This document shows, one piece after another, positions 53,489 to 62,948 of a DNA stretch of 64,000 nt; position 1 is the stretch's first letter, and each line of letters opens with the position of its first letter. This stretch comes from Longimicrobiales bacterium. Lineage in GTDB: Bacteria; Gemmatimonadota; Gemmatimonadetes; Longimicrobiales; Gaopeijiaceae. Location of the stretch: NCBI GenBank assembly GCA_028279425.1, contig JANQNV010000198.1, positions 1 to 64,000 of the forward strand. The letters run 5' to 3'. A program made the position numbers and the translations under genes. The notes under the pieces are model-generated. The model worked only from the letters and a program-made list of their open reading frames with translations. It did no database searches and was not told the DNA's origin.

Positions 53489-55044
53489 TGGATCACCAGG
53501 ACCCGCAGCCAGCCCCGTATTCCGACGCCTCACCGCGTACGGTCAAGCAGCTGCAGGACGGTGACCACATCGTGGTCGTCGGGGGCGGCCCCGCCGGCCT
53601 CACGGCAGCCTATCTGCTGGCCCAAAAGGGCTATCGGGTGACGGTCTTCGAGGGTGAGGACATTCTCGGCGGCATCTCGCAGACGGCGCAGTATCGAGGG
53701 TTTCGGTTCGATATCGGTGGGCACCGCTTCTTCACCAAGATCGAACCCGTCGAGGCCCTCTGGCACGAGATCCTCGGCGACGAATTCATCTCGGTTCCTC
53801 GGCTATCGCGGATTCACTACCGCGGCAAGTTCTTCAACTATCCGCTGAAGCCCGCCAACGCCCTCTTCGGCCTCGGGATCTTCCGGTCGGTCGGGATCAT
53901 CCTGAGCTACCTGTGGTGGCATTTCAGGCCCTACCCCGAAGAGGTGAACTTCGAGCAGTGGGTAACCAACCGATTCGGGAAGCGCCTCTACGAAATCTTC
54001 TTCAAGACCTACACCGAGAAGGTGTGGGGCATCCCGTGCTCCGAGATCCGAGCGGAGTGGGCCGCCCAGCGGATCAAGGGGCTGTCGCTCGCGCGCGCCA
54101 TCCTGTCGGCGGCCTCGGTCAACCGGCGTCCCACCAAGATCAAGACGCTCATCAACGAGTTCCAGTATCCGCGACTCGGACCCGGCCAGATGTGGGAGAC
54201 CTGTGCCGACAAGATTCGAGAGATGGGGGGGGAGGTACATCTCGAGCATCATGTCGACGGGCTGATCCTGAACGACGGGGAGGTGGCGAGCGTGCGGGTG
54301 CGCACGGCCAACGGAGAGCACTCCATCGACTGCGACCACGTCGTATCCACCATGCCCTTGCGAGCGCTGGCCCGTTCTTTCGAACCACCTGCTCCCGCAG
54401 GGGTGCTCGAGGCGGCGGATGGACTGCGGTACCGGGACTTCCTGGTCGTCGCCCTCATCCTCGAGGGAGACGCCCTGTTCCCCGACAACTGGATCTACGT
54501 CCACACGCCCGGCGTGAAGGTCGGGAGGATCCAGAACTTCAACAATTGGAGCCAGGCCATGGTCCCGGAGGCGGGCAAGACCTGCCTCGGGCTCGAGTAC
54601 TTCTGCTTCGAGGGAGACGGCCTCTGGAGCGCCGACGACGACGAATTGATCGATCGGGCGCGCCGCGAACTGGGGGAACTGGGGGTGGCGGGAGACGCGC
54701 CCGTCATCGACGGCACCGTGATCCGCATGCCCAAGGCCTACCCCATCTACGACGCGGTCTACAGCGACTGCGTCGACGGCATCCGAGCCTTCATCGACCC
54801 GATCCCGAACCTTCACACGGTCGGTCGAAACGGCATGCACAAGTACAACAACGCGGACCACTCGATGCTCACCGCGATGATGGCGCTCTGGAACATGCAG
54901 GGAGCCGGCCACGACCTGTGGGCGGTGAACACCGATTTCGAGTACCACGAAGAACAGCGCCTCGAGCCGGAGCCGGCGAAGCTCTCGGATGCTCTACCTC
55001 GGGTCGATCCTCGCCCGGCAGCACGTACCGATGCGTCCGCCTGA
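53488..55044 (+). CDS. FAD-dependent UDP-galactopyranose mutase-like protein
   Basis: 518 residues. FAD/NAD-binding Rossmann motif VVVGGGPAGLTAAYLLAQKG (GGGPAG from residue 32), followed by the family block FDIGGHRFFTKIEPVEALW and YPLKPANALFGLGI, typical of UDP-galactopyranose mutase-like flavoproteins. A C-terminal NLHTVGRNGMHKYNNADHSMLTAM closes the FAD site. It may interconvert UDP-sugar ring forms or act as a related oxidoreductase. ATG 53488 is used; GTG 53485 is equally placed. It overlaps the GT2 gene by 14 bases. Confidence 0.85.
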   Translation: MDHQDPQPAPYSDASPRTVKQLQDGDHIVVVGGGPAGLTAAYLLAQKGYRVTVFEGEDILGGISQTAQYRGFRFDIGGHRFFTKIEPVEALWHEILGDEFISVPRLSRIHYRGKFFNYPLKPANALFGLGIFRSVGIILSYLWWHFRPYPEEVNFEQWVTNRFGKRLYEIFFKTYTEKVWGIPCSEIRAEWAAQRIKGLSLARAILSAASVNRRPTKIKTLINEFQYPRLGPGQMWETCADKIREMGGEVHLEHHVDGLILNDGEVASVRVRTANGEHSIDCDHVVSTMPLRALARSFEPPAPAGVLEAADGLRYRDFLVVALILEGDALFPDNWIYVHTPGVKVGRIQNFNNWSQAMVPEAGKTCLGLEYFCFEGDGLWSADDDELIDRARRELGELGVAGDAPVIDGTVIRMPKAYPIYDAVYSDCVDGIRAFIDPIPNLHTVGRNGMHKYNNADHSMLTAMMALWNMQGAGHDLWAVNTDFEYHEEQRLEPEPAKLSDALPRVDPRPAARTDASA

Positions 55045-56170
55045 CCCTTCCGAGTCCGGAGCCGCCCCGAACCCACCGGGGCCGGAGCCGGCGCTGTCGG
55101 TGATCATGCCCGTCCTGAACGGTCGGGGGGTGATCGAGCAGAGCATCGCCGCCCTCGACGCCTCGACGCTCGCCCCCGAACGCTGGGAGCTGCTGATCGT
55201 CGACGACGGTAGCACCGACGACACCGGAGACTACGTCCGGGGCACTCGGCACAGGCTGCTGTCGGTCGACGATGGCCCTCTCGGCCCCGCCGCGGCGCGG
55301 AATCGTGGTTCGACTCTGGCCCGCGCCGGTGTCCTCGTGTTCGTCGACGCCGACGTCCGGGTGCATTCCGATGCCCTGGAGCGGTTTCTCCGGCTCTTCG
55401 ATGCGGACCCCGAACTGGGTGCCGCGTTCGGTGCCTACGACGACGAGCCGGATGATCCGGCGTTCCTGTCTCAATACCGCAACCTCTACCACCGGTACGT
55501 CCATCTCCGCGGAGCGGGGGAAGCGGAGACCTTCTGGGCGGGGTGCGGAGCCGTGCGGAGCGCGGCCTTTCGCCAGATCGGCGGCTTCGACGCCGCCCGG
55601 TTCCCCCGCCCGCAGATCGAGGACATCGAGTTGGGATACCGGCTGCGCGACGCGGGATGGAGCATCACCCTCGACCCGCACATCCAGGCGTCGCACATGA
55701 AGCGGTGGGGCCTCCGGGGCATGCTGAGGACCGACCTCTTCGATCGAGGGGTCCCGTGGATGCGCCTGCTTCTGGCCCGCCCCCGCGCCGACCGCCTGAA
55801 CGTCCGCACCGCGGAACGAGCGCGGACGGCCCTCGTCGGACTCGCCTGCCTCTGCGCGGCCGCGGGTGCCGCCACCCTGCGTCCTGGGATCGCGCTGGCC
55901 GCCCTGCTCCCGCTCACCCTGCTCGTCGTCTCGAACGTCGCTCTCTACCGCTGGTTCGCCGAAACGCGGGGGGCGTGGTTCGCAATCCGCGTGATTCCGT
56001 TGAACATTCTCTTGTACCTCGTGTCGGGGTTGGCGGTGGTGATCGCATCGACCGCCCACCTCGTGTCCGGGCCTGAGGCATGGTCGGCCTCGACCGTTGC
56101 CGGACCGTCGGCGCACGCGCCGGTCGCACCGAAGCCCGGCCCGGCGACATCCAACCGGGAGGCGGGATGA
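55031..56170 (+). CDS. Membrane-associated family 2 glycosyltransferase
   Basis: 379 residues. GT-A domain: LSVIMPVLNGRGVIEQ, IVDDGSTDDT (57-64 core), metal DAD motif in VFVDADVR, and FWAGCGAVRSAAFRQIGGFD. The acceptor-side motif IEDIELGYRLRDAGW is present. Two or three TM helices follow (about 265-345). It probably adds a sugar to a lipid-linked glycan. It overlaps the UGM-like gene by 14 bases and the next gene by four (ATGA), so this is one operon. Confidence 0.88.
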   Translation: MRPPDPSESGAAPNPPGPEPALSVIMPVLNGRGVIEQSIAALDASTLAPERWELLIVDDGSTDDTGDYVRGTRHRLLSVDDGPLGPAAARNRGSTLARAGVLVFVDADVRVHSDALERFLRLFDADPELGAAFGAYDDEPDDPAFLSQYRNLYHRYVHLRGAGEAETFWAGCGAVRSAAFRQIGGFDAARFPRPQIEDIELGYRLRDAGWSITLDPHIQASHMKRWGLRGMLRTDLFDRGVPWMRLLLARPRADRLNVRTAERARTALVGLACLCAAAGAATLRPGIALAALLPLTLLVVSNVALYRWFAETRGAWFAIRVIPLNILLYLVSGLAVVIASTAHLVSGPEAWSASTVAGPSAHAPVAPKPGPATSNREAG

Positions 56171-56535
56171 GCACCCACGACCCTACCACACCTGAGCTGC
56201 CGGACGATCTCGTCCTGGCCTTCGCGCCCATCCACAAGCGCGCCCTCGGGATGGCGGTCGGCCTCGTGATGGCCAGCACCGTCTTCGTCGTGACCGCGAT
56301 CGGTGTGCTCGTGCCCCAGCCACCCGACGTGCTCTATCTGCTCGGCTACTTCTTTCCAGGGCACGACGTGTCGTGGGGGGGCGCGCTGAGAGGTGCGGCG
56401 GGGGCCGGCTTCGCCTTCTTCGTGGCGGCGTGGTTTCTTGCGTTTTGCCGGAATTTCGTCCTGGCGGCGAGCGTCTGGGTCGCGCGTACCCGTGCCGAAC
56501 TCGCACAGACCCACGACTTCCTCGACCACATATAG
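56167..56535 (+). CDS. Small two-helix membrane protein (a)
   Basis: 122 residues with TM helices MAVGLVMASTVFVVTAIGVLV and a second AAGAGFAFFVAAWFLAFCRNF. Between them is YFFPGHDVSWGGALRGA. The next gene (56571) has the same plan and a matching YFLPGYSVTFVGSVIG, so the two are probably paralogues. No known family recognised. Start overlaps the GT2 stop (ATGA). Confidence 0.75.
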   Translation: MSTHDPTTPELPDDLVLAFAPIHKRALGMAVGLVMASTVFVVTAIGVLVPQPPDVLYLLGYFFPGHDVSWGGALRGAAGAGFAFFVAAWFLAFCRNFVLAASVWVARTRAELAQTHDFLDHI

Positions 56536-56570
56536 CCGTCAGGCTTCACAACCTCGTCGGATGGAATACG

Positions 56571-56879
56571 ATGACCACGCAAGAGAACGATCTTCGCCGC
56601 GCCGTCGCTCGACTGAACGCCCGGGCATGGGGGCTGGCCGGAGCACTGGTTCTGGGGCTTGGGCTGTTTGCGGCAACCAACATCCTGATCCTCTCCGGGC
56701 CCGCGCCGGGGGCCGAGGTAGGTGAGACGCTGGGCCAGCTCCGCTACTTCCTTCCCGGCTACTCGGTCACCTTCGTCGGTAGCGTCATCGGCTTCGTCTA
56801 CGCCTTCGTCATCGGCTACATCCTCGGACGAGCGGTCGGGTCGCTCTACAACCTGATGGTCCGGAGTTTCCCGGGCTGA
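56571..56879 (+). CDS. Small two-helix membrane protein (b)
   Basis: 102 residues. First helix GLAGALVLGLGLFAATNILIL, then YFLPGYSVTFVGSVIG and a second helix FVYAFVIGYILGRAVGSL. It resembles its neighbour at 56167 in length, topology and the YFxPG segment. It starts 35 bases after that gene. Function unknown; membership of the glycan operon suggests a role at the membrane step. Confidence 0.7.
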   Translation: MTTQENDLRRAVARLNARAWGLAGALVLGLGLFAATNILILSGPAPGAEVGETLGQLRYFLPGYSVTFVGSVIGFVYAFVIGYILGRAVGSLYNLMVRSFPG

Positions 56880-56883
56880 GCGT

Positions 56884-58704
56884 TCAGTTTCCGAAAAGAA
56901 TCACGACGGGGTCGATGCTCTCCGGCCGATCGTGGTCGGGACCCACCTCGAGATGAAACAGGTCGATGTACTCCAGGTCTTCGAGCTGGTCGAGGGGACC
57001 GGCGCCTTCCAGGAAGATCAGAGCGTCGTAGTCGCGGTCGGCGATGTCTTCGACCTCTCGGTAGCGGAAACCGCTTCCGACCAGGAGCCCGCTGGCGCCC
57101 ATACTGCCGATCATCGCCCCGTCGGGATACCGCTCCTCCAGCACCGCGACGATTTCACTTCTCACTTCGGGCCGCACCTGGTGTCGCGCCAACCCCTGCG
57201 CCGTCCAGAACACCGCAAGGAACAGGGCATACCCGGCCACCCAAGCTGAGGCGGACCATGGGGCCGCGCGACGGCCGTATCCGACGGCGCCGGCGACACC
57301 CACGCCGAGAATCAGCGTCCAGGGAGCGAGAACCTGACCTGGGTCCAGCGTCCAGAAGCGAATCGGAACGAGGTCCACCCACTCGGCGAAGATCCACAGC
57401 CCCGCCGACACCGAAGGAAAGACCAACGCGCCCCCCACCACTGCCCGTGGGGCCGCACGGCGCAGCAGGATCGCCCCGAGCGTGACCGCCAAAACCGCGA
57501 GAAGCGGAAGCCGGAACCGTAGACTCTCGAACTCTACGCCAGAGACCGCGAGCAGGGAGATGAACCACGGGGTGATCAGTGCGGCGCCCGGCAGGGCGAG
57601 CACGGCCCCGAAGACCAGGCGATCCCACGAGGTGAGGCCGGCGAAGGCTTCGCCCAGACTCCTCGGCGCCTCGCTCTCGAGGAGTTCGAGCCCGGAGGCC
57701 AGCGCTACGACGAGGGGCACGTATACGTGGACGACATATCGCTCGGGGAAGTAGTCGAGCGTCGCCCACGCGACGATCCATCCGACGGCCCAGATCATCG
57801 ACGCCACGAATACCCCGGCCACCGGCCGATCCGGGAGTCCCCTCATGCGGGCGACCAGCGACAACCCCAACAGGACCACGAGCATCAGGTTCACGCGCGT
57901 GGCCCATCCCCCCTCGATGAGCGTCGTGGCGAAGTCGTAGGGATCTTCGAGCCCGATGAAGCCGACGAGCGTCCCGAAGCCGATCCCCCCCGACGATCCC
58001 GTCAGCGCGATGGTCAGGAACAGGGCGCCGGGCACGACGATACCGGCCACGAACGCGCCCAGGCGCGGCCCCCACCCGACGAGGTCCGCGGGCCTTCGCA
58101 GCGCCCAGATGATCAGGCCGAAGAAGGGTACGATCGGAGCCACCGTGCCCTTCGCCCCGAGCGCCGCGGCCATACAGAGGCCCGCTGCGAACGACCAGCT
58201 CCGCGTCCGTGGCCCGACCACGAGGATCGCGAAGGTGGCTGTCTTCAGCGCGAGAGCCAGCGCCTCGGGGATCGCGACTCGGCTGAAATAGACGAGATCG
58301 GGTTGGACGGCGAGCAGAGCGAGAGCGATGGCGACCGTGCGCGTTCTCGCCCGCCCGCGGAGCACCGCTCCAACCACCCCGATCGCGAGGAGCCCCGAGA
58401 CGGCGCTGACGCTGCGAGCGGTGCCCTGCGCCACGCCGAAGACGGCGAAGGCCAGGGCCGTGACGGTCTGGTAGAGAGGGCTGAGAATGAGGTGAATGCG
58501 CGCCAAACCCGAATCGACGTGCACCCCCTCGAACAGGACCACGTTCCGCGCGGTGCCCGTCCAGCGGCCCTCGTCGGTGACCCAGCCCATCCAGTAGGGG
58601 TAGGTGGGATCTGCTTCGAGAAACGTGACCCTGAGGAAGACTCCGACGCCGACGATCGCCGTGGCCAACAACACCACGACGTCGACCTTCGGACTCGACT
58701 TCAA
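56884..58704 (-). CDS. Polytopic GT39-like glycosyltransferase
   Basis: About 606 residues with a dozen hydrophobic segments (for example VVVLLATAIVGVGVFLRV, IALALLAVQPDLVYFSRVAIPEALAL). The first periplasmic loop carries acidic residues after TM1, as in PMT/ArnT enzymes that move sugars from polyprenyl phosphate. The C-terminal soluble part (REVEDIADRDYDALIFLEGAG) is unassigned. The start is uncertain: no ATG fits; TTG 58704 is the best in-frame choice before TM1. Longer readings run antisense through the next gene and are rejected. It ends 4 bases from the small membrane gene. Confidence 0.75.
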   Translation of the reverse strand: MKSSPKVDVVVLLATAIVGVGVFLRVTFLEADPTYPYWMGWVTDEGRWTGTARNVVLFEGVHVDSGLARIHLILSPLYQTVTALAFAVFGVAQGTARSVSAVSGLLAIGVVGAVLRGRARTRTVAIALALLAVQPDLVYFSRVAIPEALALALKTATFAILVVGPRTRSWSFAAGLCMAAALGAKGTVAPIVPFFGLIIWALRRPADLVGWGPRLGAFVAGIVVPGALFLTIALTGSSGGIGFGTLVGFIGLEDPYDFATTLIEGGWATRVNLMLVVLLGLSLVARMRGLPDRPVAGVFVASMIWAVGWIVAWATLDYFPERYVVHVYVPLVVALASGLELLESEAPRSLGEAFAGLTSWDRLVFGAVLALPGAALITPWFISLLAVSGVEFESLRFRLPLLAVLAVTLGAILLRRAAPRAVVGGALVFPSVSAGLWIFAEWVDLVPIRFWTLDPGQVLAPWTLILGVGVAGAVGYGRRAAPWSASAWVAGYALFLAVFWTAQGLARHQVRPEVRSEIVAVLEERYPDGAMIGSMGASGLLVGSGFRYREVEDIADRDYDALIFLEGAGPLDQLEDLEYIDLFHLEVGPDHDRPESIDPVVILFGN

Positions 58705-58875
58705 GGCGGCATGGGCGTGCGAGGTAGCGGATCGGCGCGAGGTGCGGCGGAAGGAGTATACGAACCCACCCGACCCCGACGATAGTGTGCCGACGGACCG
58801 ATCTGGTCTCGCGGATTCCGCGCCGGTACCTTTGCGAGTCTCCGCATCTGGCACCCATCCCCCGGCGCGCCCGGA

Positions 58876-59556
58876 ATGAAGATCACGAGTCCTCTCGCCA
58901 AGCTCTTCGGGTCGTCTCCCTTTCGCCCACTCCAGCAGCACATGCACCTGGCCCAGGGATGTGTGGAGGGTTTGGTCGACCTCTTCGTGGCGCTTGCCGA
59001 GGAGCGATCCGAAGCCGTCGAGGGGATCGCCGCGCGGATTTCCGGCCTCGAGGGCGAGGCCGACGACGTCAAGCACTCCATCCGGTCGGCGCTGCCCAGC
59101 GCTCTTTTCCTGCCGGTGCCGCGGCAGGACCTGCTCGCGCTGCTCTCCACCCAGGACGCGATCGCCGACCAGGCCGAGGAGGTCGCCTCCCTGATCCACC
59201 TCGCGCGGCAGCCGCTCCCCCTCGTCCTCCGCGATCCGTTCACGAGCCTCGTGGAGCGGTCGCTCGAAAGTGTGAAGAAGGCCCGGGTGCTCGTCGATCG
59301 TCTCGACGAGCTCATCGAAGTCGGCTTCCGCGGGCGCGAGGTCGACCACCTGCTCGAGGGCATCGAAGAACTGTCTCGCACCGAGTCGGCAGCCGACCGC
59401 ACCGAAAAACGCCTGGTCGGTCTCCTCTTCGAACGCGAGGCCGAACTCGGTCCTCTCGCCGTGATCTTCTGGTACGACGTGTCCAGGATCCTCGGACGGA
59501 TCGCCGACGAGGGCGAAAACGTAGGCGACCGCCTCCGCCTCCTCGTGGCGAGCTGA
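58876..59556 (+). CDS. DUF47/PhoU-like phosphate transport regulator
   Basis: 226 residues, all-helical, with the TIGR00153/DUF47 plan (HMHLAQGCVEGLVDLFVALAEE, then EGEADDVKHSIRSALPSALFLPVPRQDLLALLSTQD as the conserved core, quoted in two parts). These proteins control low-affinity phosphate transporters. Gene order DUF47 then PiT, with a 34-base gap, is widespread and supports the call. Confidence 0.93.
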   Translation: MKITSPLAKLFGSSPFRPLQQHMHLAQGCVEGLVDLFVALAEERSEAVEGIAARISGLEGEADDVKHSIRSALPSALFLPVPRQDLLALLSTQDAIADQAEEVASLIHLARQPLPLVLRDPFTSLVERSLESVKKARVLVDRLDELIEVGFRGREVDHLLEGIEELSRTESAADRTEKRLVGLLFEREAELGPLAVIFWYDVSRILGRIADEGENVGDRLRLLVAS

Positions 59557-59590
59557 GCTCGGGCCGTCCCCCCCTCCTGCCCTTCCGCAC

Positions 59591-60838
59591 ATGGAATTCG
59601 CCGTAGTTCTCGTCGTCCTCGCCATCGTCCTGGGGCTCTTCATGACCTGGGGTGTAGGCGCGAACGACGTCGCCAACGCGATGGGCACCTCCGTCGGATC
59701 GGGGGCGATCACCGTTCGGAAGGCCATCGTCATCGCGGCCATCTTCGAGTTCGCCGGCGCGGTCCTGGCCGGCGGTCACGTGACCAGCACCATCCGGAAG
59801 GGCATCATCGACGCGTCGTTCGTACCGGCGCCCGAGATTCTGGTCTTCGGAATGCTCTCGGCGCTGCTCGCCGCGGGGTTGTGGCTCATGGTGGCCAGCC
59901 TCTTCGGCTGGCCGGTGTCGACCACACACACGATCGTGGGGGCGCTGATCGGGTTCGGCGTCGCCGGCCTCGGTACGCAGGCCGTGGAGTGGGGAGAGGT
60001 CGGCGGGATCGTCGCGAGCTGGTTGGTGTCGCCCGTGCTCGGGGCACTTTTCGCCTTCCTTCTGGCCCTGAGCGTCCAGCGCTTCATTCTTGACTCCGAA
60101 TCCCCCATGCGTGCGGCTCGCAAGCTGGGACCCGTGTACGTCTTCATCATGGGGGCCCTGATCGCCCTCGTGACCCTCTTCAAAGGGCTGACGCACCTCG
60201 ATCTCGAGCTGACCACCGGACAGACGATGGGCATCGCCCTCGTCGTGGGTACCATCGTGTCGCTGGTCGGACGATCGCTGCTGCAGAAGGTCGACGTGGA
60301 TCCCACCGCAGATCGGGAGTTCCACTACGCCGGGGTAGAGCGGATCTTCGCTCCGCTGTGTGTCTTCACCGCATGTGCGATGGCCTTCGCGCACGGCTCC
60401 AACGATGTCGCCAACGGAATCGGCCCTCTGGCCGCCGTCGTGAGCATCGTGTCGACGGGCGAAGTGAGTCAGGAGTCACCCCTCCCGTTCTGGATTCTCC
60501 TGTTGGGCGGGGGCGGGATCATCCTCGGGCTGTCGACGATGGGCTACCGGGTCATGAAGACCATCGGGACCAAGATCACCGAACTGACGCCGAGCCGTGG
60601 ATTCTGCGCCGAACTTGCGGCGGCCTCGACGGTCGTGCTCGCGTCTCGCCTGGGGCTTCCGGTGTCGACGACCCACATCATCGTCGGAGCGGTCCTCGGG
60701 GTCGGGCTCGCACGGGGCGTGGCGTCGATCGATCTCCGAGTCGTGTTCGGCATCGTCACGTCGTGGATCGTGACGCTCCCGATCGGTGCGGCCCTCTCCG
60801 CGGCGTTCTTCTTCATGTTCCGGGCGATCTTCACCTGA
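59591..60838 (+). CDS. Inorganic phosphate transporter, PiT family
   Basis: 415 residues with 10-12 TM helices. The duplicated PiT signature is clear: GANDVANAMGTSVGSGA near residue 23 and GSNDVANGIGPLAAVV about 250 residues later. Each is followed by a second copy of the motif GLPVSTTHTIVGA type (WPVSTTHTIVGALIGFGVAG; LPVSTTHIIVGAVLGVG). It moves phosphate with H+ or Na+. The DUF47 gene upstream is its likely regulator. Converges on the sugar transferase gene. Confidence 0.96.
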   Translation: MEFAVVLVVLAIVLGLFMTWGVGANDVANAMGTSVGSGAITVRKAIVIAAIFEFAGAVLAGGHVTSTIRKGIIDASFVPAPEILVFGMLSALLAAGLWLMVASLFGWPVSTTHTIVGALIGFGVAGLGTQAVEWGEVGGIVASWLVSPVLGALFAFLLALSVQRFILDSESPMRAARKLGPVYVFIMGALIALVTLFKGLTHLDLELTTGQTMGIALVVGTIVSLVGRSLLQKVDVDPTADREFHYAGVERIFAPLCVFTACAMAFAHGSNDVANGIGPLAAVVSIVSTGEVSQESPLPFWILLLGGGGIILGLSTMGYRVMKTIGTKITELTPSRGFCAELAAASTVVLASRLGLPVSTTHIIVGAVLGVGLARGVASIDLRVVFGIVTSWIVTLPIGAALSAAFFFMFRAIFT

Positions 60839-60855
60839 TCGCAGCCGGATCCGGC

Positions 60856-61620
60856 CTACATCGACCCCTTCTTGCCGATCATGACGGGGATCGTGCGGGC
60901 CATGATCTTGAGATCTTCCGACAGGGACCGCCGCGAGATGTACTCGAGGTCGTATTCGACCTTCTTGCGCACGTCGTCGATCGACTGATCGTAGGCGTGG
61001 TTGATCTGGGCCCAACCGGTGATGCCCGGGAGCACGCGTTGCCGCTTCTGGTACGACTCGACCTGCGTGCGAAGATCCTGGAAGATCCGGGGCTGCTCGG
61101 GTCGCGGGCCCACGATGTTCATCTCACCGCGCAGCACGTTCCAGAGCTGAGGTAGCTCGTCGAGTCGGTACTTCCGCAAGATGCGGCCGATCCGGGTGAT
61201 CCGGGGGTCTTCGTTCGAGGCCCACACCTGGCCTGCCCGGTCCGAATCGGCCGACATCGTACGGAACTTGTATATCTTGAACACCCGACCGCCCAAATCG
61301 GTCTTGCGACGCGCACGTTGCTCCGGCGTCGCGCGGCCATCTCGGCGGTCCAGACCCACACGGGGCTGGGTGTAGAACACCGGTCCAGGCGACGACAGCT
61401 TCACCAGCGCCGCGACGATCAGCATGATCGGCGCGGTCACGATCAGGCCGACGGCCGCCACGACGACGTTGAGCATGCGGCAGGCCCGGCTTTCGGTGTA
61501 CGTGGGTCGATCGGCGGGCCCGGTTGCACGAGTACGCGATTGGGGGGTCGTCACGGTCTCTGCGAAGGTCTGGGTGAGTGTGGTCACGATCGGGGCCGGT
61601 GCAGGAGGTGGGCGATTCAT
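60856..61620 (-). CDS. Bacterial sugar transferase (polyprenyl-phosphate glycosyl-1-P transferase)
   Basis: 254 residues. One membrane hairpin (VVVAAVGLIVTAPIMLIVAAL, 52-72) leads to the catalytic domain: KLSSPGPVFYTQPRVG, KIYKFRTM (115-122), RKYRLDELPQLWNVL and GPRPEQP. It has the short WbaP/PglC-type form without the N-terminal CoA-like domain. It loads the first sugar-phosphate onto undecaprenyl phosphate for exopolysaccharide or O-antigen. GAGAGGG lies 5-7 bases before the ATG at 61620; the longer reading to 61836 is not supported. Confidence 0.92.
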   Translation of the reverse strand: MNRPPPAPAPIVTTLTQTFAETVTTPQSRTRATGPADRPTYTESRACRMLNVVVAAVGLIVTAPIMLIVAALVKLSSPGPVFYTQPRVGLDRRDGRATPEQRARRKTDLGGRVFKIYKFRTMSADSDRAGQVWASNEDPRITRIGRILRKYRLDELPQLWNVLRGEMNIVGPRPEQPRIFQDLRTQVESYQKRQRVLPGITGWAQINHAYDQSIDDVRKKVEYDLEYISRRSLSEDLKIMARTIPVMIGKKGSM

Positions 61621-61847
61621 CTGCCCTCTCCATGGGCAAGCCGCGGTCCACTCCGTGCCAGAAACACTCAAGCCGTTCTCTAGCAGACCTTTACGCGCCC
61701 TGAGGGCGATCTGCAGCCCCCCCGATCTTGTGGCCACCCGACCACGTTTGTTGCGCCGATACCACATCGGACCTCTGGTCGACGCCGTCCCCGATCGGCT
61801 AGAGTGAGTGGGCCCGGCCCACATCGCCCTCGTCACTCGGGATCGGC

Positions 61848-62927
61848 ATGGAGCGCGCAGTACAGATTTTCGATGGCCACAACGACACGCTGACCCGCAT
61901 TCTCGGGGCGGGGCATGCCGATCTCTCGCCGCTCGTCGGTCGCCACGAGGGGGGCCAGATCGATGTCGAGCGGGCGAGACGGGGCGGGCTGGTCGGGGGC
62001 TTCTTCGCCGTCTTCACACCCTCGGCAGAGTGGACGAAGGAGTTGCGACCGCTGCTCGACCCCGACGGGCGGATCGTGCCCGGTGGCTTCGCCGTCCCCC
62101 CACCCTCCCGCCTCGATCGGCGCACGGCGCTACGCCACGTGATCGCCGTCTACGCCGCCGTCCGGCGCCTCGAGGAAGCCTTTCCGACCACGGTCACGAT
62201 GGCTCGGACCACGAGTGAACTCCGCCGGTGCCGGCGCGACGGGCGCCTCTCGATGGTGTTCCACATCGAGGGTGCAGAGTGCATCGACACACGGCTCGAG
62301 GCCCTCGAGTTGCTGGCCTCGGCCGGCCTACGGTCGCTCGGACTCGTGTGGAGCCGCGACAACGCCTTCGGCCACGGGGTCCCGTTCGATTTTCCGCGGC
62401 TCCCCGACACGGGCCCCGGGCTCACGGCGGCGGGCAAACGGCTCGTCGCCCGCTGCAACCGACTGGGAATCCTCATCGACGTGTCCCACCTCAACGAGGC
62501 GGGGTTCTGGGATGTGGCCCGGATGTCGGACGCCCCCCTGGTCGCGACGCACTCCTCCGCGCACGCCCTGTCCCCCTCGCCGCGCAACCTCACCGATCGT
62601 CAGTTGGACGCCGTGGCAGCCAGCGGCGGTGTCGTCGGGATCAACTTCCACAAGGGGTTCCTGCGGGCCGATGGAGACTGGTCGGCCCCCGTGACCGTCC
62701 ACGACATCGCGCGCCACGCCCGCTACGTAGCCGACCGCATCGGGGTCGACCACGTGGCTCTCGGATCGGATTTCGATGGCGCGACCATGCCGGACGATCT
62801 TCCCGACGCGGGGGCGCTGCCCCACCTCGTCGGCGCGCTGCGCGCCGTCGGCTTCGACGAGGATCAGCTTGATCGCATCGGCCACCTGAACTGGGAGCGC
62901 GTCCTCGAAGCCACCTGGCGCGCCTGA
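61848..62927 (+). CDS. Membrane dipeptidase-like protein (peptidase M19)
   Basis: 359 residues, no signal peptide. Metal ligands of the renal dipeptidase fold are present: FDGHNDTL (His11, Asp13), FHIEGAE, DVSHLN, THSSAHAL and GSDFDGAT. M19 enzymes cleave dipeptides including those with D-residues. A rightward single gene, converging on the MATE gene. The start ATG 61848 gives the motif near the N-terminus. Confidence 0.93.
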   Translation: MERAVQIFDGHNDTLTRILGAGHADLSPLVGRHEGGQIDVERARRGGLVGGFFAVFTPSAEWTKELRPLLDPDGRIVPGGFAVPPPSRLDRRTALRHVIAVYAAVRRLEEAFPTTVTMARTTSELRRCRRDGRLSMVFHIEGAECIDTRLEALELLASAGLRSLGLVWSRDNAFGHGVPFDFPRLPDTGPGLTAAGKRLVARCNRLGILIDVSHLNEAGFWDVARMSDAPLVATHSSAHALSPSPRNLTDRQLDAVAASGGVVGINFHKGFLRADGDWSAPVTVHDIARHARYVADRIGVDHVALGSDFDGATMPDDLPDAGALPHLVGALRAVGFDEDQLDRIGHLNWERVLEATWRA

Positions 62928-62948
62928 AGCACCTCGACGCCCCCGCCG

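Noticed and set aside
58705-59742. N-terminal extension of the GT39-like gene
   Set aside because: It would run antisense through the DUF47 gene and start in the PiT gene; that part has no membrane-protein character, so a start near 58704 is preferred.
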